The notes: generated by a model from the letters alone, not told the origin. A stretch of DNA of 52,603 nucleotides from Nitrospirales bacterium (GCA_021604365.1 BQIZ01000006.1:1-52603), one strand, 5' to 3'; positions 35,506 through 44,569 are shown, numbered from the stretch's first letter. Numbers and translations: made by a program.

Positions 35506-36129
35506 ATGATTGCCATTATTGATTATGGGATGGGAAACCTCCGGAGCGTGCAGAAAGGGTTTGAATGTGTGGGGCATGAAGCGGTTGTAACTCGAGCCCC
35601 TCGCGTAATTGATCAGGCCAGTCATGTGGTATTGCCGGGTGTGGGCGCGTTTGGGGATTGCATGGACAACCTGGTTCGCTTTGAGCTGACGGACGTCATT
35701 CATCGCTCTATCTCCTCGGGGAAACCATTTCTCGGCATTTGTTTAGGCTATCAAGTATTGTTTTCGGAAAGTGAAGAATTTGGGTGTCATAAAGGACTTG
35801 GGATCCTCGCAGGAAAGGTGAAAGCGATTCCCCGTCCGTCCGATGATGGTGAAGTGTCGTTTAAGATTCCTCATATGGGCTGGAATACGGTTCAGGTCAA
35901 CATGGCCGCTCCGCCCTTGCGTGGGATTCCCTCGGACTCCTATGTGTACTTTGTGCATTCCTACTATGTCGAACCGGCGGAATGTGCTCTCGTCAGTACC
36001 GAAACCGAATATGGAATTCCCTTTGCGAGTAGTGTCTGGAAGGACAATATCTTTGCGACCCAATGGCATCCCGAGAAAAGTCAGGCCGTCGGATTGCAGG
36101 TCCTGAAGAATTTCGGGGATTGGCAATGA
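35506..36129 (+). CDS. hisH: Imidazole glycerol phosphate synthase, glutaminase subunit
   Basis: A 207-residue class I glutamine amidotransferase supplying ammonia to HisF. The start is IAIIDYGMGNLRSV, the nucleophile elbow PFLGICLGYQVLF carries the catalytic Cys, and QWHPEKSQ supplies the His/Glu pair. The partner hisF is three genes downstream. The stop overlaps the next gene, a lipoprotein, by four bases (ATGA). Confidence 0.97.
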   Translation: MIAIIDYGMGNLRSVQKGFECVGHEAVVTRAPRVIDQASHVVLPGVGAFGDCMDNLVRFELTDVIHRSISSGKPFLGICLGYQVLFSESEEFGCHKGLGILAGKVKAIPRPSDDGEVSFKIPHMGWNTVQVNMAAPPLRGIPSDSYVYFVHSYYVEPAECALVSTETEYGIPFASSVWKDNIFATQWHPEKSQAVGLQVLKNFGDWQ

Positions 36130-36932
36130 GGGGAGTGTGTCCTGCGATCAATGGACGGTCAATACCGGTGCCTGCCAGGTTTTTTGTCATCAGCCTGATC
36201 GGGTGGTGGTGTCTCGTCGTGGGCTGTGTTCCCTCTAAAGTTCAGGTTCAGGCTTCTCCTGAATTTGATCCCTCCCGTATAACCAGTCTCGCCATCCTTC
36301 CTTTTCAGACGATTAAAACCCCTCAGTCGGGGGGTAGCTCGATACGTGGAGGCGTGAGGGATCCGGAAGAAATCCGTACACAATTTCGATTGCCGGGAAC
36401 TGATCAGGGGAATGGAACAGATTCCAGGAAAGTTCGTTTTGTGGTGCCTGCCACGGCTGCACATCGAATTACGACACAGGTAGTTTCTGCGTTGGGCAAC
36501 CGGCCTTCCTTACGGGTGATTAGCCCAGAGGAGTCCTCCGCCGTATTAGGCAGGGGAAGCCAGGAAGGTGAACGGTCAATTTCGGTCATGGCCCAGGAGT
36601 TTGGGACACAATTAAAGGTTGATGGAATCCTGACGGGGCTCGTTAGCACATACCGTGAACGCGAAGGGAGTAGCCTTGGGGCTAACCCTGCGGCGGTGGG
36701 CTTTGAAGTGTATCTCGTGAGGCCTTCGGATGGAACCATCTTATGGACAGGTGAATATTTTGAAGAACAAAAACCTCTTAACCAGGATGTGATAGGGTTT
36801 TTTGAAAAAGGTGGAGGGTTTGTGACTGCCGATAAACTTGCCGAATTGGGCGTACAAAAAGTGATGAAGGCCTTTCCGGTCGGTTTGGCCGACCCTGGCT
36901 CTGCTCAGTCCTTGAGAGAGGGCTCTCACTGA
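36126..36932 (+). CDS. Lipoprotein inserted in the his operon, CsgG/LpoB-like
   Basis: An approximately 268-residue lipoprotein. The chosen ATG at 36126 overlaps the hisH stop (ATGA); the track start at 36063 lies inside hisH. The signal FFVISLIGWWCLVVGC ends in lipobox VVGC. The mature part begins ITSLAILPFQTI and contains ITTQVVSALGNRPSLRVISPEE, MAQEFGTQLKVDGILTGLV and VYLVRPSDGTILWTGEYFEEQ (fragments). This order resembles the CsgG/LpoB/GNA1162 type of outer-membrane lipoprotein domain. It overlaps hisA by one base. There is no evident link to histidine synthesis. Confidence 0.75.
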   Translation: MRGVCPAINGRSIPVPARFFVISLIGWWCLVVGCVPSKVQVQASPEFDPSRITSLAILPFQTIKTPQSGGSSIRGGVRDPEEIRTQFRLPGTDQGNGTDSRKVRFVVPATAAHRITTQVVSALGNRPSLRVISPEESSAVLGRGSQEGERSISVMAQEFGTQLKVDGILTGLVSTYREREGSSLGANPAAVGFEVYLVRPSDGTILWTGEYFEEQKPLNQDVIGFFEKGGGFVTADKLAELGVQKVMKAFPVGLADPGSAQSLREGSH

Positions 36933-37678
36933 TGCTATTGATTCCTGCAATTGATCTGAAGGACGGGAAATGTGTCCGGTTGCGACAGGGCGAGATGGAT
37001 CAGGTCACCAGGTATTCCGATGACCCCGTGGCGATGGCGGAATATTGGCAGAATCTTGGGGCCCGCTACCTTCATGTGGTGGATTTAGACGGGGCGGTGA
37101 CCGGAACACCTCAGCATCTGTCTCATATCGAAGCCATCACCAAACGGTTAGCGATACCCGTGCAGGTCGGTGGAGGCATCAGAAACACGTCAACGATTCG
37201 TGCCTACTTGTCCTGTGGGGTTGACCGGGTGGTGATTGGAACCGCGGCCTTACAGGATGCTGAGTTCTTGGCGGCAGCCGCGAAAGAGTTTCCTTCAAAA
37301 GTGTTAATCGGGATTGACGTCAAGCAGGGTTTAGTCGCGGTGCATGGATGGAAGACCGTGTCCAGTCTGACCCCACAACAGGTCTTTGAGTCGGTAAAAG
37401 ATTTACCCTTGGGAGGCATGGTCTTTACGGATATTTCCCGCGACGGCATGTTGGCAGGGCCAAATATTTCAGCTTTACGGGATGCAGTGGCCATCTCGCC
37501 GTTTCCCGTTATTGCCTCTGGTGGAGTGACGGTACTGAAGGACGTGCAGACCATCCAGGCCCTTGGAAGCAAGATTTCCGGAATCATTATTGGAAAGGCC
37601 TTGTATGAAGGGACCTTGGATTTGAAAGCAGCTCTTGAAATGGTGGCCTCCAAAGAAGCGTCTCGAACATCATGCTGA
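36932..37678 (+). CDS. hisA: ProFAR isomerase
   Basis: A 248-residue TIM-barrel enzyme converting ProFAR to PRFAR (phosphoribosylformimino-5-aminoimidazole carboxamide ribotide isomerase). The first catalytic Asp is in [16 protein letters not shown] and the second in [15 protein letters not shown]. Phosphate-binding loops VQVGGGIRN and IASGGVTVL are present. It overlaps hisF by seven bases. Confidence 0.97.
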   Translation: MLLIPAIDLKDGKCVRLRQGEMDQVTRYSDDPVAMAEYWQNLGARYLHVVDLDGAVTGTPQHLSHIEAITKRLAIPVQVGGGIRNTSTIRAYLSCGVDRVVIGTAALQDAEFLAAAAKEFPSKVLIGIDVKQGLVAVHGWKTVSSLTPQQVFESVKDLPLGGMVFTDISRDGMLAGPNISALRDAVAISPFPVIASGGVTVLKDVQTIQALGSKISGIIIGKALYEGTLDLKAALEMVASKEASRTSC

Positions 37679-38469
37679 CGAAGAGAATAATTCCCTGCCT
37701 GGATGTCAAAGACGGGCGAGTGGTGAAAGGTGTCTCGTTTGTGAATTTGCGCGATGCGGGAGATCCGGTTCACGTGGCGCAGGTGTATGATCGGGAAGGT
37801 GCGGACGAGCTGTGTTTTCTGGATATTACCGCTTCCCATGAAAAGCGGGATACGATTTTAGATGTGGTGATTCGGACGGCGGAGCAGGTGTTTATGCCTC
37901 TCACGGTTGGGGGAGGGATCCGGACGATTGAGGATATTCGCCGGTTATTAGAGGCCGGTGCGGACAAAGTCAGCATTAATACGGCCGCTGTGGAGCATCC
38001 GGACTTCGTGAAAGCTGCTGCCAATCGTTTTGGTTCGCAATGTATCGTCGTGGCGATTGATGCGAAACGGGCGACCACTTGTGAAGGGGGTGAACCCGGT
38101 TGGGAAGTGTTTACCCATGGGGGGCGGACCTCGACAGGCCTGGATGCCGTTGAGTGGGGGAAACGGATGAAGGACTATGGCGCTGGAGAAATTCTTCTGA
38201 CCAGCATGGATCAGGATGGAAAGCAGGACGGCTATGATTTAGCTTTAACTGCGGCTATTTCCGAGTCCGTCTCCATTCCCGTTATTGCTTCTGGAGGGGC
38301 TGGCACTCTTCAGCACCTGTATGAGGCGTTCCATATGGGGAAGGCCGATGCGGTGCTGGCGGCATCGATCTTTCATTATCAAACGTATTCAATCGGGCAA
38401 GCCAAATCCTATTTGGCTCAACAGGGTATCCCTGTGCGCCCGGGAACCGTCCCGGTTTCCATTTCATAA
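37672..38469 (+). CDS. hisF: Imidazole glycerol phosphate synthase, cyclase subunit
   Basis: A 265-residue TIM-barrel enzyme that combines PRFAR with HisH-derived ammonia to make imidazole glycerol phosphate and AICAR. It has [56 protein letters not shown] (fragment), [16 protein letters not shown] and [13 protein letters not shown], so both catalytic aspartates are present. It starts within the end of hisA. Confidence 0.98.
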   Translation: MLTKRIIPCLDVKDGRVVKGVSFVNLRDAGDPVHVAQVYDREGADELCFLDITASHEKRDTILDVVIRTAEQVFMPLTVGGGIRTIEDIRRLLEAGADKVSINTAAVEHPDFVKAAANRFGSQCIVVAIDAKRATTCEGGEPGWEVFTHGGRTSTGLDAVEWGKRMKDYGAGEILLTSMDQDGKQDGYDLALTAAISESVSIPVIASGGAGTLQHLYEAFHMGKADAVLAASIFHYQTYSIGQAKSYLAQQGIPVRPGTVPVSIS

Positions 38470-38475
38470 CGACCC

Positions 38476-39171
38476 ATGAGCGATGTCTCTTCGATGAGCC
38501 CATTGCAGTTTGATGAACAAGGACTGCTCCCCTGTGTCGTGCAGGACTGGTTGGATGGGACGGTGTTGATGGTGGGGTTCATGAACCAACAAGCATGGGA
38601 AGCGACGTGTGAATTCCAACGGGTTCATTTCTGGAGTCGATCCCGAAAACGGTTATGGAAAAAAGGCGAGGCGTCCGGCCATGAGTTACTTGTGAAGGAA
38701 CTGTTTGTGGATTGTGATCGGGATACGATCTTGGTGAAAGCCCAACCCATTGGACCGACGTGTCATACCGGAAACCGGTCCTGTTTTTTTTCTCCCATGC
38801 CTTCTTCGATTTCGGAAGAGAAAGCCGCCATCTTGTCCGGTACGGCCTGGGGCGGAATTACCCGGCGCCTGTATGAAATGGTCGACGATAGGAAAGCCAA
38901 CCCGAGTCCTGATTCCTATGTGTCGAAATTAATGGAAGGAGGCCTCGATCGTATTTTGAAAAAGGTGGTGGAAGAAGCCGGCGAAGTCCTGCTCGCTGGG
39001 AAAAATGGCGATCGGGAAGAAATTATTTATGAAATGGCTGATTTGTGGTTTCATACCCTCATCATGCTCGGGCATTTTTCTATTCCTCCTGAAGACGTCT
39101 ATCAAGAGCTTGGGAAGCGATTTGGCAAATCAGGAATTCGACAGACCGAAGGAGGCCAGACTCATGGGTGA
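38476..39171 (+). CDS. hisIE: Bifunctional phosphoribosyl-AMP cyclohydrolase / phosphoribosyl-ATP pyrophosphatase
   Basis: A 231-residue fusion covering steps two and three of histidine synthesis. The HisI half (about 1-125) has VGFMNQQAWEAT, HFWSRSRKRLWKKGEASGH, the metal-site VDCDRDTILVKA and GPTCHTGNRSCFF. The HisE half (about 130-225) has LDRILKKVVEEAGEVLLAGKN and EIIYEMADLWFHTLIML, the MazG-like Glu/Asp cluster. The end overlaps the start of the HIT gene by eight bases. Confidence 0.97.
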   Translation: MSDVSSMSPLQFDEQGLLPCVVQDWLDGTVLMVGFMNQQAWEATCEFQRVHFWSRSRKRLWKKGEASGHELLVKELFVDCDRDTILVKAQPIGPTCHTGNRSCFFSPMPSSISEEKAAILSGTAWGGITRRLYEMVDDRKANPSPDSYVSKLMEGGLDRILKKVVEEAGEVLLAGKNGDREEIIYEMADLWFHTLIMLGHFSIPPEDVYQELGKRFGKSGIRQTEGGQTHG

Positions 39172-39508
39172 TTGTCTTTTTTGTCAAATCGTGAAGGGAG
39201 CCATACCCGCCGACCCACTGTATGAGGATGAACACACGTTCGTGTTTAACGATATCAATCCTCAAGCGCAGGTGCATATGTTGGTGATTCCCAAGCGGCA
39301 CGTGGTGTCTTTGGATGATACGAAAGAGAAGGATGCTACCTTATTAGGCCACTTGATGGTCATCTGTGCCAAGATGGCCAGACAGCGTGACATTGCCGGT
39401 AGCGGATATCGGGTTGTTGCGAATACCGGACCGGGAGCCGGGCAAAGTGTTTTTCATTTGCATTTTCACGTCATGGGAGGGCGGTCATTTGCGTGGCCTC
39501 CAGGTTAA
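39164..39508 (+). CDS. HIT-family nucleotide hydrolase (HinT-like)
   Basis: A 114-residue HIT protein. It starts CLFCQIVKGAIPADPLYED and ends with the histidine triad QSVFHLHFHVMGGR, characteristic of HinT phosphoramidases that hydrolyse AMP-linked substrates. The track start at 39005 lies within hisIE. ATG 39164, with AAGGAGG 8 bases upstream, is preferred. It is the last gene coupled to the his cluster. Confidence 0.93.
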   Translation: MGDCLFCQIVKGAIPADPLYEDEHTFVFNDINPQAQVHMLVIPKRHVVSLDDTKEKDATLLGHLMVICAKMARQRDIAGSGYRVVANTGPGAGQSVFHLHFHVMGGRSFAWPPG

Positions 39509-39607
39509 ATGTGGCTTGCCGAGGAAAAAGCGCTCCGATAATATTTGGTATTACAAGGGAATAAAATTCGTGATGTGTCCTTAACACAATTTGTCGTGAG
39601 AAGTGAG

Positions 39608-41434
39608 ATGGCCGGCGAAAAACGAGGGGTCCCTCCAGAGATTCTTCAGCAAATTCGAGATCGCATTGATATTATTGATATCATTTCCACATACGTGAGT
39701 CTTTCCAAAGCCGGGCAAAACTTTAAAGGGCTGTGCCCCTTCCATTCAGAGAAAACCCCCTCATTTTCGGTTAACCCCGTTCGACAAATGTTTTATTGTT
39801 TCGGCTGCAGTGTCGGAGGAGATGCCTTTACCTTTTTGATGAAACAAGAAGGCATGGATTTCATGGAGGCTTTGCGTGAGTTAAGCCAACGGACAGGAGT
39901 GGCTCTGCCTGAACGTCGGGAGTCAGCGGCGAAGCCCCCTTCAGGCTTATCTCGTGAGCGGTATTTTCATGTGTATCAATTGGCGGCATCCTGGTATCAC
40001 CGCAATCTTCTGGAAACTCCTGAAGGGAAGGTCGCTCGAGATTATTTGGATCGGCGGGGGATTGCCAGGGAAACCTGGAACACATTTCAGTTGGGATTCG
40101 TTCCGGAAGGATGGAATGGCCTTTCCAAATGGCTGGAACAACAATCCGTTAAGCCTGAAGAACTCATTCAGGCTGGATTGCTGGCGCGGAAAGAGTCTGA
40201 GGACGGCACCAGGGTATCCACGTATGATCGATTTCGTGGCCGGGTGATGTTTCCCATTACTGATCCGCGTGGACAAATATTGGGATTTGGGGGGCGGATC
40301 CTGGAGGATGGGGCCTCTCCCAAGTATCTGAATTCACCAGAAACCGACCTGTTCTTTAAGGGGCGATCCCTCTATGGAATGGACAAGGCCAGGAAATCAG
40401 CCACCGCTTCCGGAAGGTTTTATTTGGTAGAAGGATATTTTGATGTCATCGCTCTTCACCAAAACGGGATTGAAAATGCCGTGGCACCATTGGGAACGGC
40501 GTTAACCGCTGATCATATACAAATTTTACGCCGATTGGCCCCGTCTGTGATGCTCGTTTTTGATGGAGATGCCGCAGGGATCGGCGCGGCGTTACGGACG
40601 CTTGATTTGTTCATGAATTCCGGCATTGAAGCCCGAGTGCTGCTGCTGCCGGCTGGTGAAGACCCTGATACCTTTATTCGGAAAAACGGGGTGTCGGCGT
40701 TTCGTGAGTTGGAGCGGAAAGCGGCAACTTTATTGGATTTTGCCATCATGTCCGTCTTGAACAAAGCGCAAAAGGACTCTATCCAAGATCGAGTCAAGCG
40801 GGCGGATGAAATTCTTGCGATTCTTCAAAAGACCAAAAATCCCATAGAAAAAGAAGAATATCTGAAAGTGGTCTCGGAACGATTGGGTATTCGACCGGAT
40901 TTACTCAGTAAACGCCTTCCGACGCTTTCCCGGCCGATGAATGCCGCCCCGTCTGCTAAGCGACAGGAACGCGCTGACACGAATCTGGCCATTCCTCAAG
41001 GCAAGCCGGAGGAACGGGATCTCATTGTGTTACTACTTCAAGGACGACTGGGACCGAATCAGATTCGTCAACTCGATGAGGATGCGTTTACTGTCCCACT
41101 GTATCGCCATATTCTCGGCAAGGCTTTTCAGCATACGGATGAAGAAGGGAATGTGAACCTCGATGCACTGCATGCGGAATTCAGTGAGGATCCGGCTTAT
41201 GAGCCGGTCATTTCCCGGTTGAGTGTGGCGGAATATTATTGTGACGAAGTGTTTGTTCATGTCGTCGGATGTCTCCGTGTTTTAAAGGAAAAACAGATCC
41301 AACGTCTTATGGACGAGGTGATTAGTCAACTCAAGGTTGCACAACGGGAAGGACGCCAGGACCTGGTAGATGCTTTGGTCGCGGAGTCAAATGTGCTTCG
41401 CCAGAAAAAGTCCCTATTAACAGCTTCCCCATGA
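39608..41434 (+). CDS. dnaG: DNA primase
   Basis: An approximately 608-residue replicative primase. The N-terminal zinc-binding domain contains LCPFHSEKTPSFSVNP and MFYCFGCSVGGDAFTF, giving the CHC2 ligands. The catalytic core includes YDRFRGRVMFPITDPRGQILGFGGR, and the TOPRIM domain has YLVEGYFDVIALHQ and MLVFDGDAAG. The C-terminal region should bind DnaB. The track start at 39545 adds 21 residues with no family counterpart. ATG 39608 (MAGEKRGVPPEIL) gives the typical beginning. rpoD, a frequent neighbour, is not next to it here. Confidence 0.97.
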   Translation: MAGEKRGVPPEILQQIRDRIDIIDIISTYVSLSKAGQNFKGLCPFHSEKTPSFSVNPVRQMFYCFGCSVGGDAFTFLMKQEGMDFMEALRELSQRTGVALPERRESAAKPPSGLSRERYFHVYQLAASWYHRNLLETPEGKVARDYLDRRGIARETWNTFQLGFVPEGWNGLSKWLEQQSVKPEELIQAGLLARKESEDGTRVSTYDRFRGRVMFPITDPRGQILGFGGRILEDGASPKYLNSPETDLFFKGRSLYGMDKARKSATASGRFYLVEGYFDVIALHQNGIENAVAPLGTALTADHIQILRRLAPSVMLVFDGDAAGIGAALRTLDLFMNSGIEARVLLLPAGEDPDTFIRKNGVSAFRELERKAATLLDFAIMSVLNKAQKDSIQDRVKRADEILAILQKTKNPIEKEEYLKVVSERLGIRPDLLSKRLPTLSRPMNAAPSAKRQERADTNLAIPQGKPEERDLIVLLLQGRLGPNQIRQLDEDAFTVPLYRHILGKAFQHTDEEGNVNLDALHAEFSEDPAYEPVISRLSVAEYYCDEVFVHVVGCLRVLKEKQIQRLMDEVISQLKVAQREGRQDLVDALVAESNVLRQKKSLLTASP

Positions 41435-41524
41435 GTTGGGACCCTCTGAGGGAATAAAATTCGTAGGGGTAGTTTTTCCTGAGCGTTATTTATGGTAAAA
41501 GAGTGTGTGCGCCTTTATGATTTC

Positions 41525-41601
41525 GGGCCCATAGCTCAGTTGGTTAGAGCGGCTGACTCATAATCAGTTGGTCCCAGGTTCAAGTCCTGGTGGGCCCACC
41601 A
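41525..41601 (+). tRNA. tRNA-Ile2 (CAT anticodon, lysidine type)
   Basis: The cloverleaf folds fully: acceptor GGGCCCA/TGGGCCC, D arm GCTC...GAGC, anticodon arm GCTGA-CTCATAA-TCAGT with anticodon CAT, T arm CCAGG-TTCAAGT-CCTGG, and encoded CCA. A CAT tRNA can be initiator Met, elongator Met or Ile2. The acceptor G1-C72 pair excludes an initiator, and overall similarity favours Ile2 decoding AUA after lysidine modification. Elongator Met is the alternative. Confidence 0.9.
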
Positions 41602-41663
41602 TGAGAGAGGGCCTGACCTGACTAACTGGGTGGGCAAACGTGATGTAGGATGTTGAGGACTCT

Positions 41664-42392
41664 GTGAATTTGCAGTTGCAATACCTGATTAATCTTCAAA
41701 AATTTGATCTTAGAATTTTTCAGATTCAAGACCAACTGCGGAAGGCACCAGAGCTTCTGAAGTTCGCTGAATCTCCGCTTCAAGATATTCTCGCCCGATT
41801 GCAGGCCCTTAAAAATACCGGTGAATCTCTCGTCAAACAACGACGAAGTTCCGAACGGGAACTTGCCACTCAAGAAGAGCAACTCCAGAAAATCAGAAAT
41901 CGGCTTTCTGAATTAAAAACAAACAAAGAATACCAGGCGCACCTCTTTGAAATAGAGTTAGCTCGAAAGAAAAAAGATTCGATTGAGGAGAATGTGCTGG
42001 AAATGATGGAGCGGGTGGAACAGAATGAGCAGGCCATCAAGGAGCTTGAAGAGCAAAGCACCGAAGCCCAGAAAGTTTTTGATGCCGAAAAGGCGAGACT
42101 GGAAACGCATTTTGCCAATTTGGAGAATGAGTTAACCGATTTAGGCCGTCAGCAAACAACACTTTCCGTACTGGTGGACAAGCCACTGCTTGTTCGATAC
42201 AACCGATTAAAAACATTGAGAAAAGGGTATGCTGTTGCCCAGCTTCGTGAAGGAGCCTGTGGGGGATGTCAGCTTCAGCTCCCTCCTCAACTGGTCGCAG
42301 ATGTGAAGCGTGGTGATGAACTCATGGATTGTTCCTATTGCCACCGCATTCTCTATCTGGCTCGGCATCTTGATGAAGAAACGAACGAATAG
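41664..42392 (+). CDS. Coiled-coil protein with C4 zinc ribbon (CT398/DUF164-like)
   Basis: A 242-residue protein starting at GTG. About 170 residues of long coiled coil (LLKFAESPLQDILARLQAL, ELATQEEQLQKIRNRLSELKTNKEYQAHLFEIE, abbreviated) end in a zinc ribbon with CGGCQ and CSYCHRILY, four cysteines. This is the zf-RING_7/CT398 family, some of whose members bind sigma-54 or flagellar export components in other bacteria. The role here is unknown. The neighbours are tRNA-Ile and rnpB. Confidence 0.87.
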   Translation: MNLQLQYLINLQKFDLRIFQIQDQLRKAPELLKFAESPLQDILARLQALKNTGESLVKQRRSSERELATQEEQLQKIRNRLSELKTNKEYQAHLFEIELARKKKDSIEENVLEMMERVEQNEQAIKELEEQSTEAQKVFDAEKARLETHFANLENELTDLGRQQTTLSVLVDKPLLVRYNRLKTLRKGYAVAQLREGACGGCQLQLPPQLVADVKRGDELMDCSYCHRILYLARHLDEETNE

Positions 42393-42413
42393 CTATTTCT
42401 TGCGACCCGTCTC

Positions 42414-42442
42414 TTGCTTTCATCCTTTTCTCAACCTACGAT
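42414..42442 (+). promoter_or_regulatory. Candidate rnpB promoter
   Basis: TTGCTT (42414-42419) and TACGAT (42437-42442) are separated by 17 bases and end about 11 bases before the predicted 5' end of the RNase P RNA. Identified by eye. Confidence 0.4.
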
Positions 42443-42452
42443 AACTAGCTAT

Positions 42453-42891
42453 AGATGGTGCGAGTGGGCCGGGTGGCCGCTCACGGAAATTTTCGTGAGA
42501 GGAAAGTCCGGACTCCAAAGGGCAAGGTGCTGGGTAACGCCCAGGCGGAGCGATCCGACACCAGCGCCACAGAAAATATACCGCCAATGGCAAATTCTTC
42601 GGTTTTTGCCAGGTAAGGGTGAAATGGTGGGGTAAGAGCCCACCGCGCCTGTGGTGACACAGGTGGCAGGGTAAGCGTCACCTGGAGCAAAACCAAATAG
42701 GGGGACGATTCCCGGTTTGCCGAAGGAAGCGATTTCTTCCCGGATCGGGAGAGAGACCGGCCCGGTCGAGGTTCTCGGGTAGGTTGCTTGAAGCCTAGGG
42801 TAACCTAGGTTCCAGAGAAATGGTCACCATTGGATGAAACTCGTTTCATCCAGTACAGAATCCGGCTTACAGGCCCACTCCCTCACCATCT
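42453..42891 (+). ncRNA. rnpB: RNase P RNA, bacterial class A
   Basis: The catalytic RNA that trims tRNA 5' leaders. Universal conserved blocks are present in order: GAGGAAAGTCCGGACTCC, GGTAACGCCCAGG, AGAGCCCACCGC near the centre, and ACAGAATCCGGCTTA near the 3' end. Helix P1 pairs GAGTGGGCC (42462-42470) with GGCCCACTC (42872-42880). It extends outward through AGATGGTG (42453-42460) with CACCATCT (42884-42891), which sets the coordinates. The short ORFs called across it are spurious. Confidence 0.96.
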
Positions 42892-43142
42892 TTACGGTTT
42901 AGTTGTTCGTCCAACATTGTGGTGGGTTTTTTCAGGGATTGATGAGCCATGGTCTGAAAGGTTTCACGAATGCGAGGAGACAAGAGTACAGACTCTGCCA
43001 CGTATTGTTCTGTTAGCTGATAGCACCCAAATGGGTGAGAATAACTTCTTGGTTTGACTCGTGTTTTCCTCATTGATAGAATGCCGGGTCCATCGCTTCC
43101 GTATTGTTCATAAAAGGCCAAATACCTATCCTGAAATATTGC

Positions 43143-43220
43143 GTCCCCATCGTCTAGCCTGGCCTAGGACGCCGGCCTTTCAAGCCGGCAACACGGGTTC
43201 GAATCCCGTTGGGGACGCCA
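43143..43220 (+). tRNA. tRNA-Glu (TTC)
   Basis: Acceptor GTCCCCA/TGGGGAC, anticodon arm GCCGGC-CTTTCAA-GCCGGC with anticodon TTC, T arm ACGGG-TTCGAAT-CCCGT, discriminator G and encoded CCA. The last 20 bases recur exactly at 44727-44746, which makes this gene a likely integration target. Confidence 0.97.
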
Positions 43221-43692
43221 CTTCCTATTTTATTCAGTAGTTTGTCCCACAAGGATGTTGTCAGGACTCAGAAATTGAATTTTTGCTAAATCCTCTGTTT
43301 TCTTTCGCATTTCAAGCATATTAAGCTCATACTTGCGTCTAGGCCTTCGCTCTAAAGGCTTTAAAGACCGTGACGACGATTGGCACAGTAACGTAGCAAG
43401 TCCCCTCAGGTAGTTTCCGCTCTTTGCCCTGACCTTTCAAGAACGCGCCACCCGTTTTCAGAAATTAAAGTGGTATCTTCCCAATTCTTTCATAGGACGC
43501 TTCTCCTATGGATAATCATTTTCATTTATAGGCTTTTAGGAATCGTGCGTTCTAAGTATGAGGTATGTCGTGTGTGCATGAAGGGTATAGTTGTTCGTAG
43601 GCGAATACGTCACAGATATTTTGTCCTGTGCAGTATTTTAGCCATATCCGTTTCCCCCTATTCCACAGTAAATTTGAGGAAGCCATAAAAAA
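43221..43692. other. Left arm of the tRNA-Glu element, no intact gene
   Basis: No gene with start and ribosome-binding site is visible. On the minus strand about 40 codons (complement of about 43343-43463, ending ...VVTVFKAFRAKA) look protein-like and could be the tail of a lost gene. I cannot name it. Confidence 0.35.
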
Positions 43693-44397
43693 ATGCCAGA
43701 TTATTCGGGCGCTCACTCCAATTTTGACCGTAGACAATTTCTTAAAAAGGTTCTTTCAGGTGCTGTCGTTGGGGTTGCGGCGCAAGCTGGAATCAATTTC
43801 GGTTCTCCTTAAGATCTTCGCGCCCAGACCAATCTTAGGCCCGATGAAGCTTTACAGGAATTACTCGAAGGCAATCGGCGGTTCGCTGCAGATTAACTCA
43901 TATCGATTGAGCCCCATCTGGCCATCTTGAAAGCGCATGCCGTTGATAAACAAGAGCCATTTGCGGGGGTACTTGCCTGTGCCGATTCTCGCATACCCGT
44001 GGAACTCGTCTTTGACCAGACGATCGGTCACATCTTCGTCACACGCGTTGCCGGGAATGTGGTGTCACCGGAGATTATCGCCAGCCTGGAATATGGAGTG
44101 GCTGTCCTAGGGGTCAAAGTTCTTCTTGTGGTTGGTCATAGTGGCTGCGGTGCAGTAAGAGCTGCGATGAAACCCGACACGGTACCAGGACAAATCAGCG
44201 TGGTGTATCAGCACCTTCTGCCAGCAATGGGACAGTCTGGCGACAATCCCGATAAAGCCATCAAGGCCAATGCAAGGTTTCAGGCCGAATTGCTCCGCAC
44301 GTCCTCTAAGGTCATACGGGATGCTGCGAAGGCCGGCAAACTGAAGGTAGAAGCTGGAGTTTATGATCTTGCCACAGGCATAGTCAGTTTGAGCTAA
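43693..44397 (+). pseudogene. Tat-exported beta-carbonic anhydrase, broken by two in-frame stops
   Basis: A single reading frame of 235 codons from ATG 43693 to TAA 44395 is interrupted by TAA at 43810-43812 and TAA at 43894-43896, with no frameshift. Codons 1-39 encode a twin-arginine signal (FDRRQFLKKVLSGAVVGVAA). The next block reads like the family N-terminus (LRPDEALQELLEGNRRF). The catalytic part (from about 43927) keeps the zinc and active-site residues ACADSR and GHSGCGAV. The enzyme would hydrate CO2 in the periplasm. The ORF track reports only the last 156 codons, starting at a poor TTG. It is most likely a recent pseudogene. Confidence 0.8.
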
Positions 44398-44440
44398 CCG
44401 CCTTAACCCTGGTATTTTCAAATCAACCGGAGTTTTGCAG

Positions 44441-44569
44441 ATGGGCGTCATGAGAATCCGCCTGGGCACGAAACTCGAGCTGGCTGTTTCTTTGGAAGTC
44501 ATTTTAAAGTCATCGTCTTTCGATCCCTCTTGTCTCGCTCTCCTCCGATCACCGATACTTCAGCAGTGA
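44441..44569 (+). pseudogene. Possible N-terminal fragment of a membrane sensor gene
   Basis: ATG 44441 opens 42 codons beginning MGVMRIRLGTKLELAVSLEV. This resembles the cytoplasmic-to-membrane start of methyl-accepting or histidine-kinase sensors (RxxLxxKLxLAVSLxV). The similarity stops after about 25 residues and the frame ends at TGA 44567. It is within the tRNA-Glu element. The resemblance is by eye and weak. Confidence 0.3.

Noticed and set aside
36063-36125. Upstream start of the lipoprotein gene within hisH
   Set aside because: Would place 21 charged residues before the signal peptide; ATG 36126 overlaps the hisH stop in the usual ATGA manner.
42414-43121. ORFs of 64-84 codons around rnpB
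   Set aside because: They lie over or beside the RNase P RNA, whose conserved blocks explain most of the sequence.
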